The notes under the pieces: generated by a model
The model's input: the letters and a program-made list of their open reading frames with translations, nothing else
The model's database searches: none
Told to the model about the DNA's origin: nothing
Part shown: one piece after another, positions 25,560-34,339 of the stretch
How the letters are laid out: each line of letters opens with the position of its first letter
Position numbering within the stretch: the stretch's first letter is position 1
Source of the DNA: Heterobilharzia americana
Taxonomy: Eukaryota > Platyhelminthes > Trematoda > Strigeidida > Schistosomatidae
Direction: 5' to 3'
DNA length: 64,000 nucleotides
Assembly: GCA_944470555.2 (NCBI GenBank)
Contig: OX104130.1
Coordinates: forward strand, 70,251,160-70,315,159
Made by a program: the position numbers and the translations under genes

Positions 25560-25745
25560 AAACGATTGGTGTGGAAATATTTATGGATACTGTATTTATC
25601 TTGGTGATTAGCAATGAAGTCCAGGACGTACATTTCGTCCTATTTGCTACTCGTCAGCCAGATGTACCTACACCCCAGTGATTAATCACTGAGACTTAAA
25701 CTCAGCACTCTTCTCCTCAAACTCCAAAGCTTCAAAAATACTGAT
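25560..25745 (-). mobile_element. Sm-alpha-like hammerhead SINE, copy A (-)
   Basis: The minus strand from about 25745 downwards has a decayed tRNA-like head (GAGTGCTGAGTTTAAGTCTC), a GTGATTAATCACTGGGGTG joint, a hammerhead motif (25611-25672) and a tail reading TTGCTAATCACC. Copies B and C have the same order of parts, in opposite orientation. Confidence 0.75.
25611..25672 (-). ncRNA. Hammerhead ribozyme, type I, core intact (SINE copy A)
   Basis: Minus strand: CTGACGA (25651-25657; position 7 of the core is free), GAAA (25633-25636), cleavage triplet GTC (25625-25627) followed by CTGGAC. Stem III (ATGT with ACGT) pairs over four positions. Stem I (TCTGG with CTGGA) pairs with two wobbles. 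Stem II (GTAG...GGAC) keeps only its two outer pairs, because CC of the Sm-alpha consensus is AG here. Known function of the family: self-cleavage of the SINE transcript. The core suggests possible residual activity; stem II argues against strong activity. Confidence 0.75.
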
Positions 25746-25765
25746 ACCCCTTGCATAAGATGTGG

Positions 25766-25950
25766 CTTCTGTACCTCAGTGGCCTGGTGGATAACGCCGT
25801 GGCATTCGAGGCTATGAGTACTGAGTTAGAGTCTCAATTGGAACAACATCACTCTCCGGGATGCGTGAGCATTCAGCAGATGAGTCTCGAATGGGACGGA
25901 ACGTGAGTCCTGGACTCCGCTGCTGGTTGCCAAGATGAATATTTTTTGAT
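25766..25950 (+). mobile_element. Sm-alpha-like hammerhead SINE, copy B (+)
   Basis: The head reads CCTCAGTGGCCTGGTGGATA then GGCATTCGAGGC, resembling a tRNA 5' half with A-box-like TGGCCTGGTGG. The B-box position reads GAGTTAGAGTCTC (mutated). A CTCTCCGGGATG joint leads to the hammerhead at 25862, and the tail begins CTGCTGGTTGCCAAG. It lies directly after copy A in opposite orientation. Confidence 0.75.
25862..25925 (+). ncRNA. Hammerhead ribozyme, decayed core (SINE copy B)
   Basis: Core CAGATGA (25877-25883) instead of CTGATGA and GGAA instead of GAAA (25898-25901); cleavage triplet GTC then CTGGACTCC. Stem II (GTCTC with GGGAC) pairs over five positions and stem I (TTCAG with CTGGA) pairs, so the fold persists while two invariant core bases are lost. 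Predicted inactive. Confidence 0.7.
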
Positions 25951-26154
25951 ACTTGTAATGTCTCTTTCTTATTTTGGACCGAACTGATCAACCCTGGTTG
26001 GTATATGAGTTGGCATGCAGATGCCTCAGCATCGCCTGACTACCTATTATATTGTAGTTTCCTTAGTGGAGGTAGGCCAGTTCGATCCAGAATAACAAGG
26101 GAGAAATTAAAAGTATCAATAATTAATAATAACTGATATCCGTTGCACCAGAAG

Positions 26155-26345
26155 TTATTCTTGTACTCCAGTGGCCTAGTGTATGACCATTTGGTGTTTA
26201 AAGTGATTGGCCCTGAGTCCCAGCCTCAGTGAGGGCAACATAACTCACTGGGGTGCAGATACATCCAGTTAATGAGTCCCAAGCAGAACGAAATCCTCGT
26301 CCTGGATTGCATCGATAGCCAACATCAGGCAAATACAACATACCT
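26155..26345 (+). mobile_element. Sm-alpha-like hammerhead SINE, copy C (+)
   Basis: Head TCCAGTGGCCTAGTGTATGA, then CCTGAGTCCCAGCCTCAG at the B-box position, the joint ACTCACTGGGGTG (shared with copy A), the hammerhead at 26255 and a tail with ATAGCCAACATC. Same orientation as copy B. Confidence 0.75.
26255..26315 (+). ncRNA. Hammerhead ribozyme, decayed core (SINE copy C)
   Basis: Stem I is perfect (ATCCAG with CTGGAT). GAAA (26290-26293) and the GTC cleavage triplet are intact, but the first core strand reads TTAATGA (26269-26275) rather than CTGATGA. Stem II (GTCC...GAAC) has one mismatch. Predicted inactive. Confidence 0.7.
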
Positions 26346-26947
26346 GAAATTATTTCCAAAGAACACTAAGGAACTATGGTTTCACTTTAGAATTATCTTT
26401 ACAAATGACATTCAGCTAAATGCATCTAAAAATGTTCAAAAATAAATTATTCTTTCATAGAGTTTGACAAGAAAAAGAACCCATAAATGGGAATGATGTT
26501 GTAATCTGCAAGGCGAATCCTTCTATGAATTTAACCCAAGAATGATTTAATTTGTAAAAGTATTCTTAGAGCATTAAGATTATAATTTTTGCTGAATATT
26601 TATTTTTATCTCACGTAAAACCATTTGATGCTGAGTCATTTCAGAAGAGTAGGTCCTCTGTTCTATAAAAGAATAATACTACAGTAAAAGTTTATTTAAG
26701 AAATAATTATTAAGCGCCACCGAATTTCTTCTAAGAAATTCAAGGTAGGCAGAGTGCATATTCAGAACAAAACCTACGGATCATGAAACTTACAGTAATC
26801 TTCTAATCTCTTTTCTTTGCATATTTTTAGTTTTGTGCAAAAATGTATGGTTATAAAACTCTGCCAAGCTTTTTATTGGATTATGAAATCGACACTTTCA
26901 ACAAATATTTCAGTTCTGATGTTAAATGTAAGGAATATGATCAAGTA

Positions 26948-26948
<1 letters not shown>
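26346..26948. other. No recognisable feature
   Basis: AT-rich sequence without ORFs of note. Confidence 0.3.

Positions 26949-27005
<57 letters not shown>
26949..27005. repeat. (TA)n microsatellite
   Basis: Uninterrupted alternating TA of about 57 bases. The tyrosine/isoleucine-repeat frame across it is an artefact of this repeat. Confidence 0.95.
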
Positions 27006-27009
<4 letters not shown>

Positions 27010-27094
27010 CATATACTTTGAATAAACGTGGTAAACAATGAGAAATATTAAATTATCAATAAGACTATCTGAGATAGTTGTGATTTGACAGACT

Positions 27095-27245
27095 GCCATT
27101 ATTGATACAAGCTGATGATTGAAGATAAAGTGAAAAACTGGGTCAAGGCCGGATTCTAATCAGTGGCTTTCTGGCTTTCTACCCAACACTCCAACAAATG
27201 AGCTAATAGACGCACCCGCTGACCAGGTCTTTACTTTACATCAAT
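27095..27245 (-). repeat. tRNA-derived SINE (family T), minus-strand copy
   Basis: On the minus strand: GCGTCTATTAGCTCATTTGT then TGGAGTGTTGGG (A-box-like), a degenerate B-box region GATTAGAATCCGG, then TTCACTTTATCTTCAATCAT, the family tail. Confidence 0.6.
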
Positions 27246-28204
27246 CGCCATACTAGTCGGGTAAAACTCATAGTGAGTGAAGTGGCTGAAGGCCATATCA
27301 ATAGCTGTGTCATAGCTTTGATATGAAATTGTTAAAAGGAATCATCAAAGAATCCAGTTTGACCCTGGGCCCACTGAAGACACAAAATCAAAGTGATGAA
27401 TTTTCTTTCATGTTTACCTTTTGTTAGCTACCACAAATATCATCAGAAATAAAACGTTTGTTTGAATCTCTCCTCTCCAGTTATCTTCCCTTTGGTTTTA
27501 CTAATTCTAAAACAAGGCATGTATCAGCGAAGAAATATTTCTTTTCAACGACCTTGTTATCAAGCTGTACAGTAAAACATGCAATTATAACTTTTAGTTG
27601 AAATCCCATCAAAACGTTTATCCAACGTGTCATCAGTAAAATTGGTTGTGTCACAAATTTTATAGATGCTTACAATGTTTGTGATATCCTTACAATAATT
27701 AGCGTAACTGTTGTTCGTACCTCCCTTCACTCCATTGTTAAGTGGAACTTAATAAATTTGCGGTAAATGGAGTTCGTTTGTACATAACGACAATCAGGTA
27801 AACTTATAGGACTCTTTTAAAGCAAAGATCAGAATATGAAAACTCATGTTCTTTATCTTCTAAGTGTAAAGAATCACGTAATAATTTCAGTAGGCTGCAG
27901 AACATTTTCCGTCGAATTCTTATTTGTAAGTAGTTAAATTTCCATATCATTTTTCCAAGGCTGAATTTGCTATGAACCTCAATTTGATATAGGTGTAGAA
28001 ATTATCTAGTAATACTTATGAACTTGCATTGTAAGTAATTTTACATTGCAACTAATACTTGTAAGAAACGAATATTACGTAAGAGCTCACACCAAAGTAC
28101 ATCCTTGAAGACGAAGGTTCGATTCAAAAAATACGTTCACACCATTTATGAAAACTACGTTTCCGTTCACAACGTAACTGATTGTAGAAAAGGAAATTAT
28201 GAGT
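27246..28204. other. AT-rich stretch without recognisable features
   Basis: Nothing supported on either strand. Confidence 0.35.
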
Positions 28205-28284
28205 GAATTTGGGTTCTATGTAGCATCTTTACACTCCTATCTTTTTTCTGTAGATATTTTGATATTCAGTACCTAATAGATAGG

Positions 28285-28465
28285 ATTATACTGAATAGGC
28301 TTGGCTGTTTTGTGTTCTTTAAGCCACGTGGTTTAATCGTGTAGCTTTTATTGTCTTTCAAGATAAAATCAGCAGCAGCATCAACTTCAATGTGAATTGT
28401 GAGCCATCAGTATTTCCGCGCTAGTGATTCGGCGGCTTGCTGTGATTAAGTGGTTTGTAACTGGT
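28285..28465 (-). repeat. Terminal direct repeat of PLE-c, left copy
   Basis: Shares with 33150-33310 blocks such as ATTGTCTTTCAAGATAAAATC versus ATTGTCTTTTAAGACAACATC, and ATCAACTTCAATGTGAA versus ACTAACTTCAATATGAA. The two are clearly related but diverged, roughly three quarters identical by eye. Confidence 0.6.
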
Positions 28466-28949
28466 AGATTCTTTTGATTTTTTAACAACCCCAGTCATCA
28501 CTTGTTATAACCTTGCAGGGACTACTTGATATAACCTCATTTATACATAGGTGAATATTCGAAAAATACCCTTCAGGTTTCAACCCATGATGGTGGCTCA
28601 GTTTGTTAAAAGACAGCCCGAGACTTTGCATGCATTTTAAGCCAAGAGAGTCTAGGAGTGCCTAATCTGGTTTATATGATACCCCGCTATACGATGAATT
28701 GCTATCGTCAACATCACAGATTCTTGTACCATTGACTATGTAGATTTCCCCTGTTGACTGTTCCTCTGCCTGATCTCTGACTTTCTGGTTGCTTGTCATT
28801 TTTCTCAATGATCGACAGATTGAGTTTATGTCATTGCATCTAATGATTGCTAGCTAACTTTAATGCCAAACTTCTAGGAATTCTCTCTCTCTCTCTACGC
28901 AACTAATTTTAGGCGCTGTTGGGTCGTTCTTACTGCGGTTGGGGATTTA

Positions 28950-29800
28950 ATCAGTGTGCGCTGACTTCCTGTACACATGAGTTTTCAATTTTCCGCCAGT
29001 GGTTGTACTGACCAAAACATCCACGAAGGGCAGTTAGTTGTTCGACTTTTTCTCCATTGTGAATTTGAGTTGATTGAAAACGTTTTTGATCAAACTGTAA
29101 GTGTTTTCTATATCATCGTTTTTAATGATGACAAAACTACCGTCTAAATAGCGAATCCAGATTTTTGGTTTAATCACAGGTAGAATGATGGTTTTCATTC
29201 CCTACATCAGTGCTTCTGCAACTAGTCCAGATATCGGTGATCCCATTGGGATCCCACTGTTTGTATATCTTGCCATTAAATTGCAAGTATGTTGTCATAC
29301 AAAGGTCGATGAATTCCACCAGACTTGAAAGAGTTGTGTTTTCAGTGAGGAGTTAAGTTATAGCATCTTTGGCCAGCCGTGATTCGATTGATGTGTATAG
29401 TGCTGTGACATAGAAGGACACAATTAATTCATCGTTTTATGCAATAATCCCTTTGATCTTTACCAAGTTTTTTTATCGGTAATTTGGTGTTATGTCAGCA
29501 TAATTGCACAAGATATCTCAGTTTCCTGGAAAGCTCTGTGGATATGCTGTAAGTTGAGGTCCCCTGAAGTCAGACTATTGATCGTAGAGAGATTTCTAGT
29601 TTCTGTAACTTTTATCTGCCGTAAAATCAAGGAAAGCCAGGTCCATTTGACTTTATCCGTCATTTGTCTTTCTTTTGTTATTTCTTTTGCTTTGAAGATT
29701 TTGTTCCAGCCATTGATAATCCGGTTGTTGAACTTCTGGATAGAGTTAGTTTCAAATAGTTACTGTACATTCTCGTCTTTCAGTGAATACTCTGCTTTTT
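28950..29800 (-). pseudogene. PLE-c reverse transcriptase (main part)
   Basis: From high to low coordinates the minus strand gives 'KKAEYSLKDENVQ', 'NNRIINGWNKIFKAKEITKE', motif A as 'SFYVTALYTSI' (about 29380-29415, catalytic D replaced by Y), motif B 'GIPMGSPISGLVAEA' (about 29215-29258, intact) and motif C as 'WIRYLDGSFVI' (about 29128-29160, D-D replaced by D-G). It ends with 'VYRKSAHTD' (about 28960). Loss of the metal-binding residues in A and C plus stops make it catalytically dead. A GIY-YIG region should follow at about 28470-28900 but is too decayed to show its core. Confidence 0.8.
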
Positions 29801-29802
29801 TG

Positions 29803-29806
29803 ATGT
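29803..29806. other. Target-site duplication ATGT (left)
   Basis: ATGT precedes the 5' LTR; the same four bases follow the 3' LTR at 32385-32388. Counting one copy only, the PLE frame is continuous across the site. Confidence 0.75.
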
Positions 29807-30039
29807 TGTAGCATTTTATTTCATTGTATTGTGTTGATATATGTAACAACTCATTGAACATTTTTTGTTTAGTTGTACGGAAAAAGACTTTTTGCTCGCT
29901 CGTTGACCAATACAACACGTTAACTCCTGATATTTATGCTGTCTGACGCAGGTGGATCAGCAGTGTCGGGAATTATAAATAGACGATAGTGTATCTGGAC
30001 ACGTATATGAAATTTTGAGTCAGATTTCAGAGCTCGACA
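29807..30039 (+). repeat. 5' LTR
   Basis: Starts TGTAGCATTTTATTTC and ends GAGCTCGACA (TG...CA form). It matches the 3' LTR with a handful of substitutions and lacks a 17-bp block present there. Confidence 0.85.
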
Positions 30040-30042
30040 AAC

Positions 30043-30061
30043 TGGTGAGCCCGACGTGATT
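30043..30061 (+). promoter_or_regulatory. Primer-binding site, tRNA-Trp type
   Basis: TGGTGAGCCCGACGTGATT, three bases after the LTR, is complementary to the 3' end of animal tRNA-Trp (CCA included) with one difference from the canonical TGGTGACCCCGACGTGA. Minus-strand DNA synthesis would start here. Confidence 0.75.
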
Positions 30062-30230
30062 AAACTCTCGCAATAGAATACTGCAACCGGCCATTAATGA
30101 CTGCATACAATACGGACATACATATATACTGAGAATTTCTTTGGCTGCTTTGTGGTAGGCATTGACATACTTGTTTATCGTATTTCTCCTGTTCTTGTTC
30201 TTAAATATTTTTTTTGCTGTACCAGTACTG

Positions 30231-31039
30231 ATGTCCTTAAACTCTCATAATCAAGACTTTTCGAATTTAGGGTCCGTGGGTGCCATTAATCTTCCTATGC
30301 CTTGTTTTAAGTTTAATGACCCTCAATTGTGGTTTGTCCGTCTAAAACATTTCATGGCCAATCATATAACTTCAAAAAACACAAAGTTCGGATACACAAG
30401 CTCTGTTTTGCCGGAAGAAGTGGCTGAACAAGTAAGGGAGACACTACTAAAGCCCGCCCAGACACACCTTATGATGTTTTGAAGCAAGAAGTGCTGAAAG
30501 CTACTTCGTTATCTGACCAGAAGGCTGTCGATCAACTACTAAGTAGCATATGCCTCGGTGACAGAACACCTTCACAACTTAAGCGACATATGCAAAGTCT
30601 GCTGAAAGATAGGAACGTAGACAACCGTTTATTCTACCAGCTCTGGCTGCGGAGACTTCCTTCATGCATTCAGCAGATATTAGCTATCGGAGATGCGGAC
30701 ATTGACATTGACAGGTTGGCTGACATCGCTGACCGTATGTACGAAAGGATGCCTAAACCGGTTGAAAGTATTGCTGAGCCAACGCAAAACGACCGAGTGG
30801 CCGCTTTAAAGAGGAAGACAGACATACTTACAGGACAACTGACGGCTTTGCAGTTAAACCAGTCACCGAAGTTCTGTAGAAGCAGATCCCGTAGTCGTGA
30901 TAGGACCACGAGTAGAATTGCGTCTAAAAGTAGCACGTGCTGGTATCACAAGAAGTTTGGCAGTAAAGCACGTCGTTGTTTGTTACCATGCGATTTTAAA
31001 ACCTTTTCATCGGGAAACGGAAAGGCCGGCGATCAGTGA
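30231..31039 (+). pseudogene. gag of the Ty3/Gypsy element (one frameshift)
   Basis: The likely start is ATG 30231 (MSLNSHNQDF), after a hydrophobic upstream extension that I do not consider part of gag. The first part holds 'FKFNDPQLWFVRLKHFM' and 'SSVLPEEVAEQVRE', matching CsRn1-type capsid. A frameshift near 30470 moves to 30479-31039 with 'LSDQKAVDQLLSS', 'RTPSQLKRHMQSLL' and a basic stretch (RSRSRSRDR). It ends with C-x2-H-x9-C-x3-C (CWYHKKFGSKARRCLLPC), the CHCC nucleic-acid-binding motif of this clade in place of the usual CCHC knuckle. The stop at 31037-31039 overlaps the start of the pol frame. Confidence 0.8.
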
Positions 31040-32090
31040 CGACTGCTGTCGCCGGCGTACAACAACACAGTCGTTTGTTTCGAGTGACGGATAGGAAGAC
31101 TGGAGCTCAGTTTCTGGTTGACACTGGAGCGGAAGTGAGCGTGATCCCACCCACACCTTCCGAAAAACGCCATCCCAACCCAACTTTGGTACTACAAGCG
31201 GCAAATAGATCTGCTATTACTACATATGGGACCAGAATTTTGATCCTAGACATTGGCTTTCATACACCATTCCAGTGGGAATTCGTCATAGCTGACATAT
31301 CGTCGCCTATCATTGGCATGGATTTCCTTCAACACTACGAACTATTGGTCGACTCTAGTCGCCATAGACTAGTCAGCCGTAATGGTGAATTTTCTATCAC
31401 CGGTATCGCTACGGAGACAAAAACAATAAACTTAGTCGTAGCTCCAATAAACAACACTTCCGAGTACGATATCCTTCTGCGAGAATTTCCCGAGCTCACT
31501 CAAACGGATTACACGAAGTCCTCTCCAAAACACACGGTGACGCACCATATTCTTACAAAAGGTCCTCCAGTCTCATCAAAACCTCGACGCTTAGACCCTA
31601 AAAAGCTGCAGATAGCAAAACAGGAATTTGATAAACTTCTAAAGTTGGGAGTTATACTTCCAAGAGCCCATGGTCATCACCCCTGCATATGGTACCTAAA
31701 AAAATATCAGGGTAAATACGGCCTTGCGGTGATTATCGAGCGTTGAATAAGCATACGGTCCCTGATAAGTATCCAATTCCTCACGTACATGATTTTATGA
31801 ACTGTATGACAAAAGTAAATATTTTTTCCAAGATTGACCTCGTGCGAGCTTACTATCACATTCCTGTGGAACCCAATGATGTTCCTAAGACGGCCATCAC
31901 TACCCCTTCGGACTATTCGAATTTATTCGTATGCCGTTTGGTTTGACAAATGTTGCTCAAACATTCCAAAGATTTACAGATTAGGTACTCCATGGCTTAC
32001 CTTTCGTCAGTGCATACATAGATGACTTATAATGGTAGCTAGTGCATCTGAAACAGAGCACCTGCAACATCTCATAATATTTTATATCGA
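31036..32090 (+). pseudogene. pol: aspartic protease and partial RT
   Basis: Frame 31036-31746 holds the protease active site 'FLVDTGAEVSVIPP' (about residues 27-40) and the downstream 'SPIIGMDFL', then the RT entrance 'SKPRRLDPKKLQIAKQEFDK' and 'LLKLGVILP'. The shifted frame 31743-31946 continues with '[11 protein letters not shown]' and motif A '[16 protein letters not shown]'. A further shift gives 'GLTNVAQTF' (about 31940) and 'AYIDDL' (about 32010-32030, motif C), then an 'ASETEHLQHL' block near 32043. Everything after RT motif C is missing. Not functional. Confidence 0.82.
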
Positions 32091-32120
32091 ACAAAGATAT
32101 TCCCTCTTATATCTGTATTC

Positions 32121-32130
32121 TGAGGAGGGA
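32121..32130 (+). promoter_or_regulatory. Polypurine tract
   Basis: TGAGGAGGGA lies four bases upstream of the 3' LTR, the expected position for priming plus-strand DNA. Confidence 0.65.
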
Positions 32131-32134
32131 CTTA

Positions 32135-32384
32135 TTTAGCATTTTATTTCATTTTATTCTGTTGATATATGTAACAACTCATTGAACATTTTTTGTTTAG
32201 TTGTACGGAAAAAGACTTTTTGCTCGCTCGTTGACCAATACAACATCCTGATATATACTTCACGTTAACTCCTGATATTTATGCTGTCTGACGCAGGTGG
32301 ATCAGCAGTGTCGGGAATTATAAATAGGCGATAGTGTATCTGGACACGTATATGAAATTTGGAGTCAGGTTTCAGAGCTCGACA
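32135..32384 (+). repeat. 3' LTR
   Basis: Starts TTTAGCATTTT (first G mutated) and ends GAGCTCGACA. It is 17 bp longer than the 5' LTR because of a block bordered by a TCCTGATAT direct repeat. Followed by ATGT. Confidence 0.85.
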
Positions 32385-32388
32385 ATGT
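32385..32388. other. Target-site duplication ATGT (right)
   Basis: Matches 29803-29806. Confidence 0.75.
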
Positions 32389-32470
32389 AACTTGCTCTGT
32401 TCATGACTACAATGATGCGTCCTTTGTCTACTGATAGTATGATGACAACTTTCATTGATCAGTCTCTTTA
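32389..32470 (-). pseudogene. N-terminal RT-flanking segment of PLE-c
   Basis: The minus strand reads 'VVIILSVDKGRIIVVMNRAS' immediately up to the insertion point. This is the conserved 'DKGR..VVM' block just upstream of the PLE RT. Its frame continues into 'KKAEYSLKDEN' on the far side of the LTR element. Confidence 0.78.
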
Positions 32471-33149
32471 GTGCTTTCTATTCCCAATCAGTCTTTCCAG
32501 TGTACTGTCTCTTCTGTTTCGTCAGTGGTAGGACTGTTTGCAGTTTTTCCTATCTAGTTTCCTCACCTAACTCTGATGTCTTAAGCAAAGATTCTGATGC
32601 AACGAATAATTCCTTTTCTATGACATCCCTTTTATTTCAATTTAGCCCTTTCGGAAGAAGAAGTTCTTCCATTTTTGCCAGTTATTGTTTCAATTAGTTG
32701 GCAACAAAGTCATTTGTTTCCTCCGATGTACATCCTTATGAAACTTTGACTAGCTTTTCCCTGAGGGTTTTCCTTCGTTGTTCTTTGGCATCAACCGTCT
32801 GATTATTAAATCGCTATTGTTAACGTTGGCATGCCTTGCGTCATATGCTTTCTAGTTTTCTCTTTTGATAGTCATTCACAAGCTGGTATTTTGGGATCCG
32901 ATAGTGTTCATCTATGACTATAAGTTATACGATATGTCTTCCACTCTGTTCAACTATTTTCCATCTCATTGAACAGTCAATCAGTGATCTATATCTGATA
33001 CTTCCCTATAAAATGCTGATGCAGGGACCCGTGGAGAAAGAATAGTTGTCCTGTTGTGGAATCTTGCCTCATGGAGAAGACCTTGTATGTTTGAGCAACA
33101 CGAAGTGTGTTGGGCCCGTATGATTTTAAAATAGTGAAGAACGTTTTTG
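32471..33149. other. 5' part of PLE-c, decayed
   Basis: Between the N-terminal block and the right terminal repeat. No further conserved PLE motif is readable. Confidence 0.4.
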
Positions 33150-33310
33150 ACTCAGGTGGATGATCTTGGTCGTGTTACATTCTGTGAGCAGAGTGGCCTA
33201 TTCGTGAGGCTTTCATTGTCTTTTAAGACAACATCATCAGCACTAACTTCAATATGAAGTGAGTTTTCAATATCTATCCGTAAGTGATTCAGTAACTTGC
33301 TCTGACGGAT
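33150..33310 (-). repeat. Terminal direct repeat of PLE-c, right copy
   Basis: Matches 28285-28465 (see there). Confidence 0.6.
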
Positions 33311-33658
33311 GATGTCAGTCCATGATGAATACCAACTTAAAACCAATACTGATTGTTAGTTATATCATTATTGTTGACTATCTCATACGTGCATTACATA
33401 AACGTGCACGAGTTCACGAGCTGAACGCTTTGTATTCTCGAAATTGTCCATCGTGTCTCCGACGAAGTGACAGTTCTTCTTTTAAAAAGCTGAATATACT
33501 TCAATCACACGGACTCAAAATACCAATATTAAGTCGTTGAACAAAGAGATAAAAGCGAATAAACTTTTTCAATAACTTCATTCACTTAAGTTATTCAGTC
33601 TGATTTATAAGTTGTCTAGATGTGACTATGGACGGTAAATTGTGACCGAAACGCGATC

Positions 33659-33744
33659 CAGTAAGTAATACTGTTTCACTGTGAGATATATCTAGTGAAT
33701 CAACCAAAATGGGATTATATTTCTACTATGGTGCCTAAGTTCTA
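33659..33744 (+). repeat. Terminal module, plus orientation
   Basis: CAGTAAGTAATACTGTTTCA, then GATATATCTAGTGAAT, ending TACTATGGTGCCTAAGTTCT. Preceded by GACCGAAACGCGATC, the hammerhead-like arm. Confidence 0.75.
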
Positions 33745-34339
33745 CTCATATTCATTTATAAGTATTATTATCACTATTTTTATGATCATTTTTATATCGG
33801 TATTTTTGACATCTGTTAGAACTGGAAAATTTTTCTTCTAATTACTGGTAAATGAATCAACCTTATGATTATTATTCGAATTACCAAAGTTTTTCGATTG
33901 ATTTTGTCAGCTTTGTTTATCTTTTCTACCATGTTGGTCCATCTCCAACAACAAAGCGTTTCTTATCTTGCCTCACAATAATTGTATAATTTTTCAGGCT
34001 GTTTACAACTGAGAAGAAACCACGAAATGTGTATTCAACCTGAAAATTATAGCAAGAGCTTTGATAAACTAAATTATTTCACCTAATTGGACCAATGGAA
34101 TGTTTTAACCCACAATGCTTGTTTTTAAGCTGGTTTGTTAGTTCAATTGCTCTCTTATTCCAGTCTTACTAAGATTTCTTCCTAACGCTTCCGTGGTATG
34201 GTAACGCAGTTGAACCTTTGAATTCTCCCTCAACCCTGTTAACATTATTACTGCCATCATTAATATTATTAGTAGAAGTATTATGAGTAACACCAGTGTT
34301 TTAACATCGCCTAGTTTACTAGTTCACTAGTTTACTGGC
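33745..34339. other. No recognisable feature
   Basis: AT-rich; nothing supported. Confidence 0.3.

Larger units (their letters stand above)
29807..32384 (+). mobile_element. Ty3/Gypsy LTR retrotransposon, CsRn1/Boudicca-like, truncated after RT
   Basis: The 2578-bp element has two LTRs (29807-30039 and 32135-32384), a tRNA-Trp-type primer site, gag, aspartic protease, the N-terminal part of the RT up to Y-I-D-D-L, then a polypurine tract. RNase H and integrase are absent, and the element goes almost directly from RT motif C to the polypurine tract, so it is an internally deleted copy. It lies inside PLE-c in opposite orientation and is therefore younger than that element. The tRNA-Trp primer and CHCC gag motif are typical of the CsRn1 clade of trematode Ty3/Gypsy elements. 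Confidence 0.9.
28205..33315 (-). mobile_element. Penelope-like element PLE-c (-), interrupted by a Ty3/Gypsy insertion
   Basis: Minus-strand PLE protein segments lie on both sides of the LTR element at 29807-32384: the N-terminal part at 32389-32470, and the RT plus downstream region at 28470-29800. Without the insert the element is about 2.5 kb, a normal PLE size. The two ends carry a diverged direct repeat (about 28285-28465 and 33150-33310) resembling PLE terminal repeats. A weak inverted-module match lies at about 28205-28280, and a clear module in plus orientation lies just outside at 33659-33744. Confidence 0.8.

Noticed and set aside
26817..27041. Frame with a long tyrosine/isoleucine run
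   Set aside because: Translation of the (TA)n microsatellite; not a gene. The same holds for the frame starting at 56890.
30162..30230. Hydrophobic N-terminal extension of gag as a signal peptide
   Set aside because: It derives from the leader between the primer site and the gag start; the capsid-like sequence begins after ATG 30231.
33322..33540. 72-codon ORF between PLE-c and the terminal module
   Set aside because: Short, no family match, within PLE-flanking repeat sequence.
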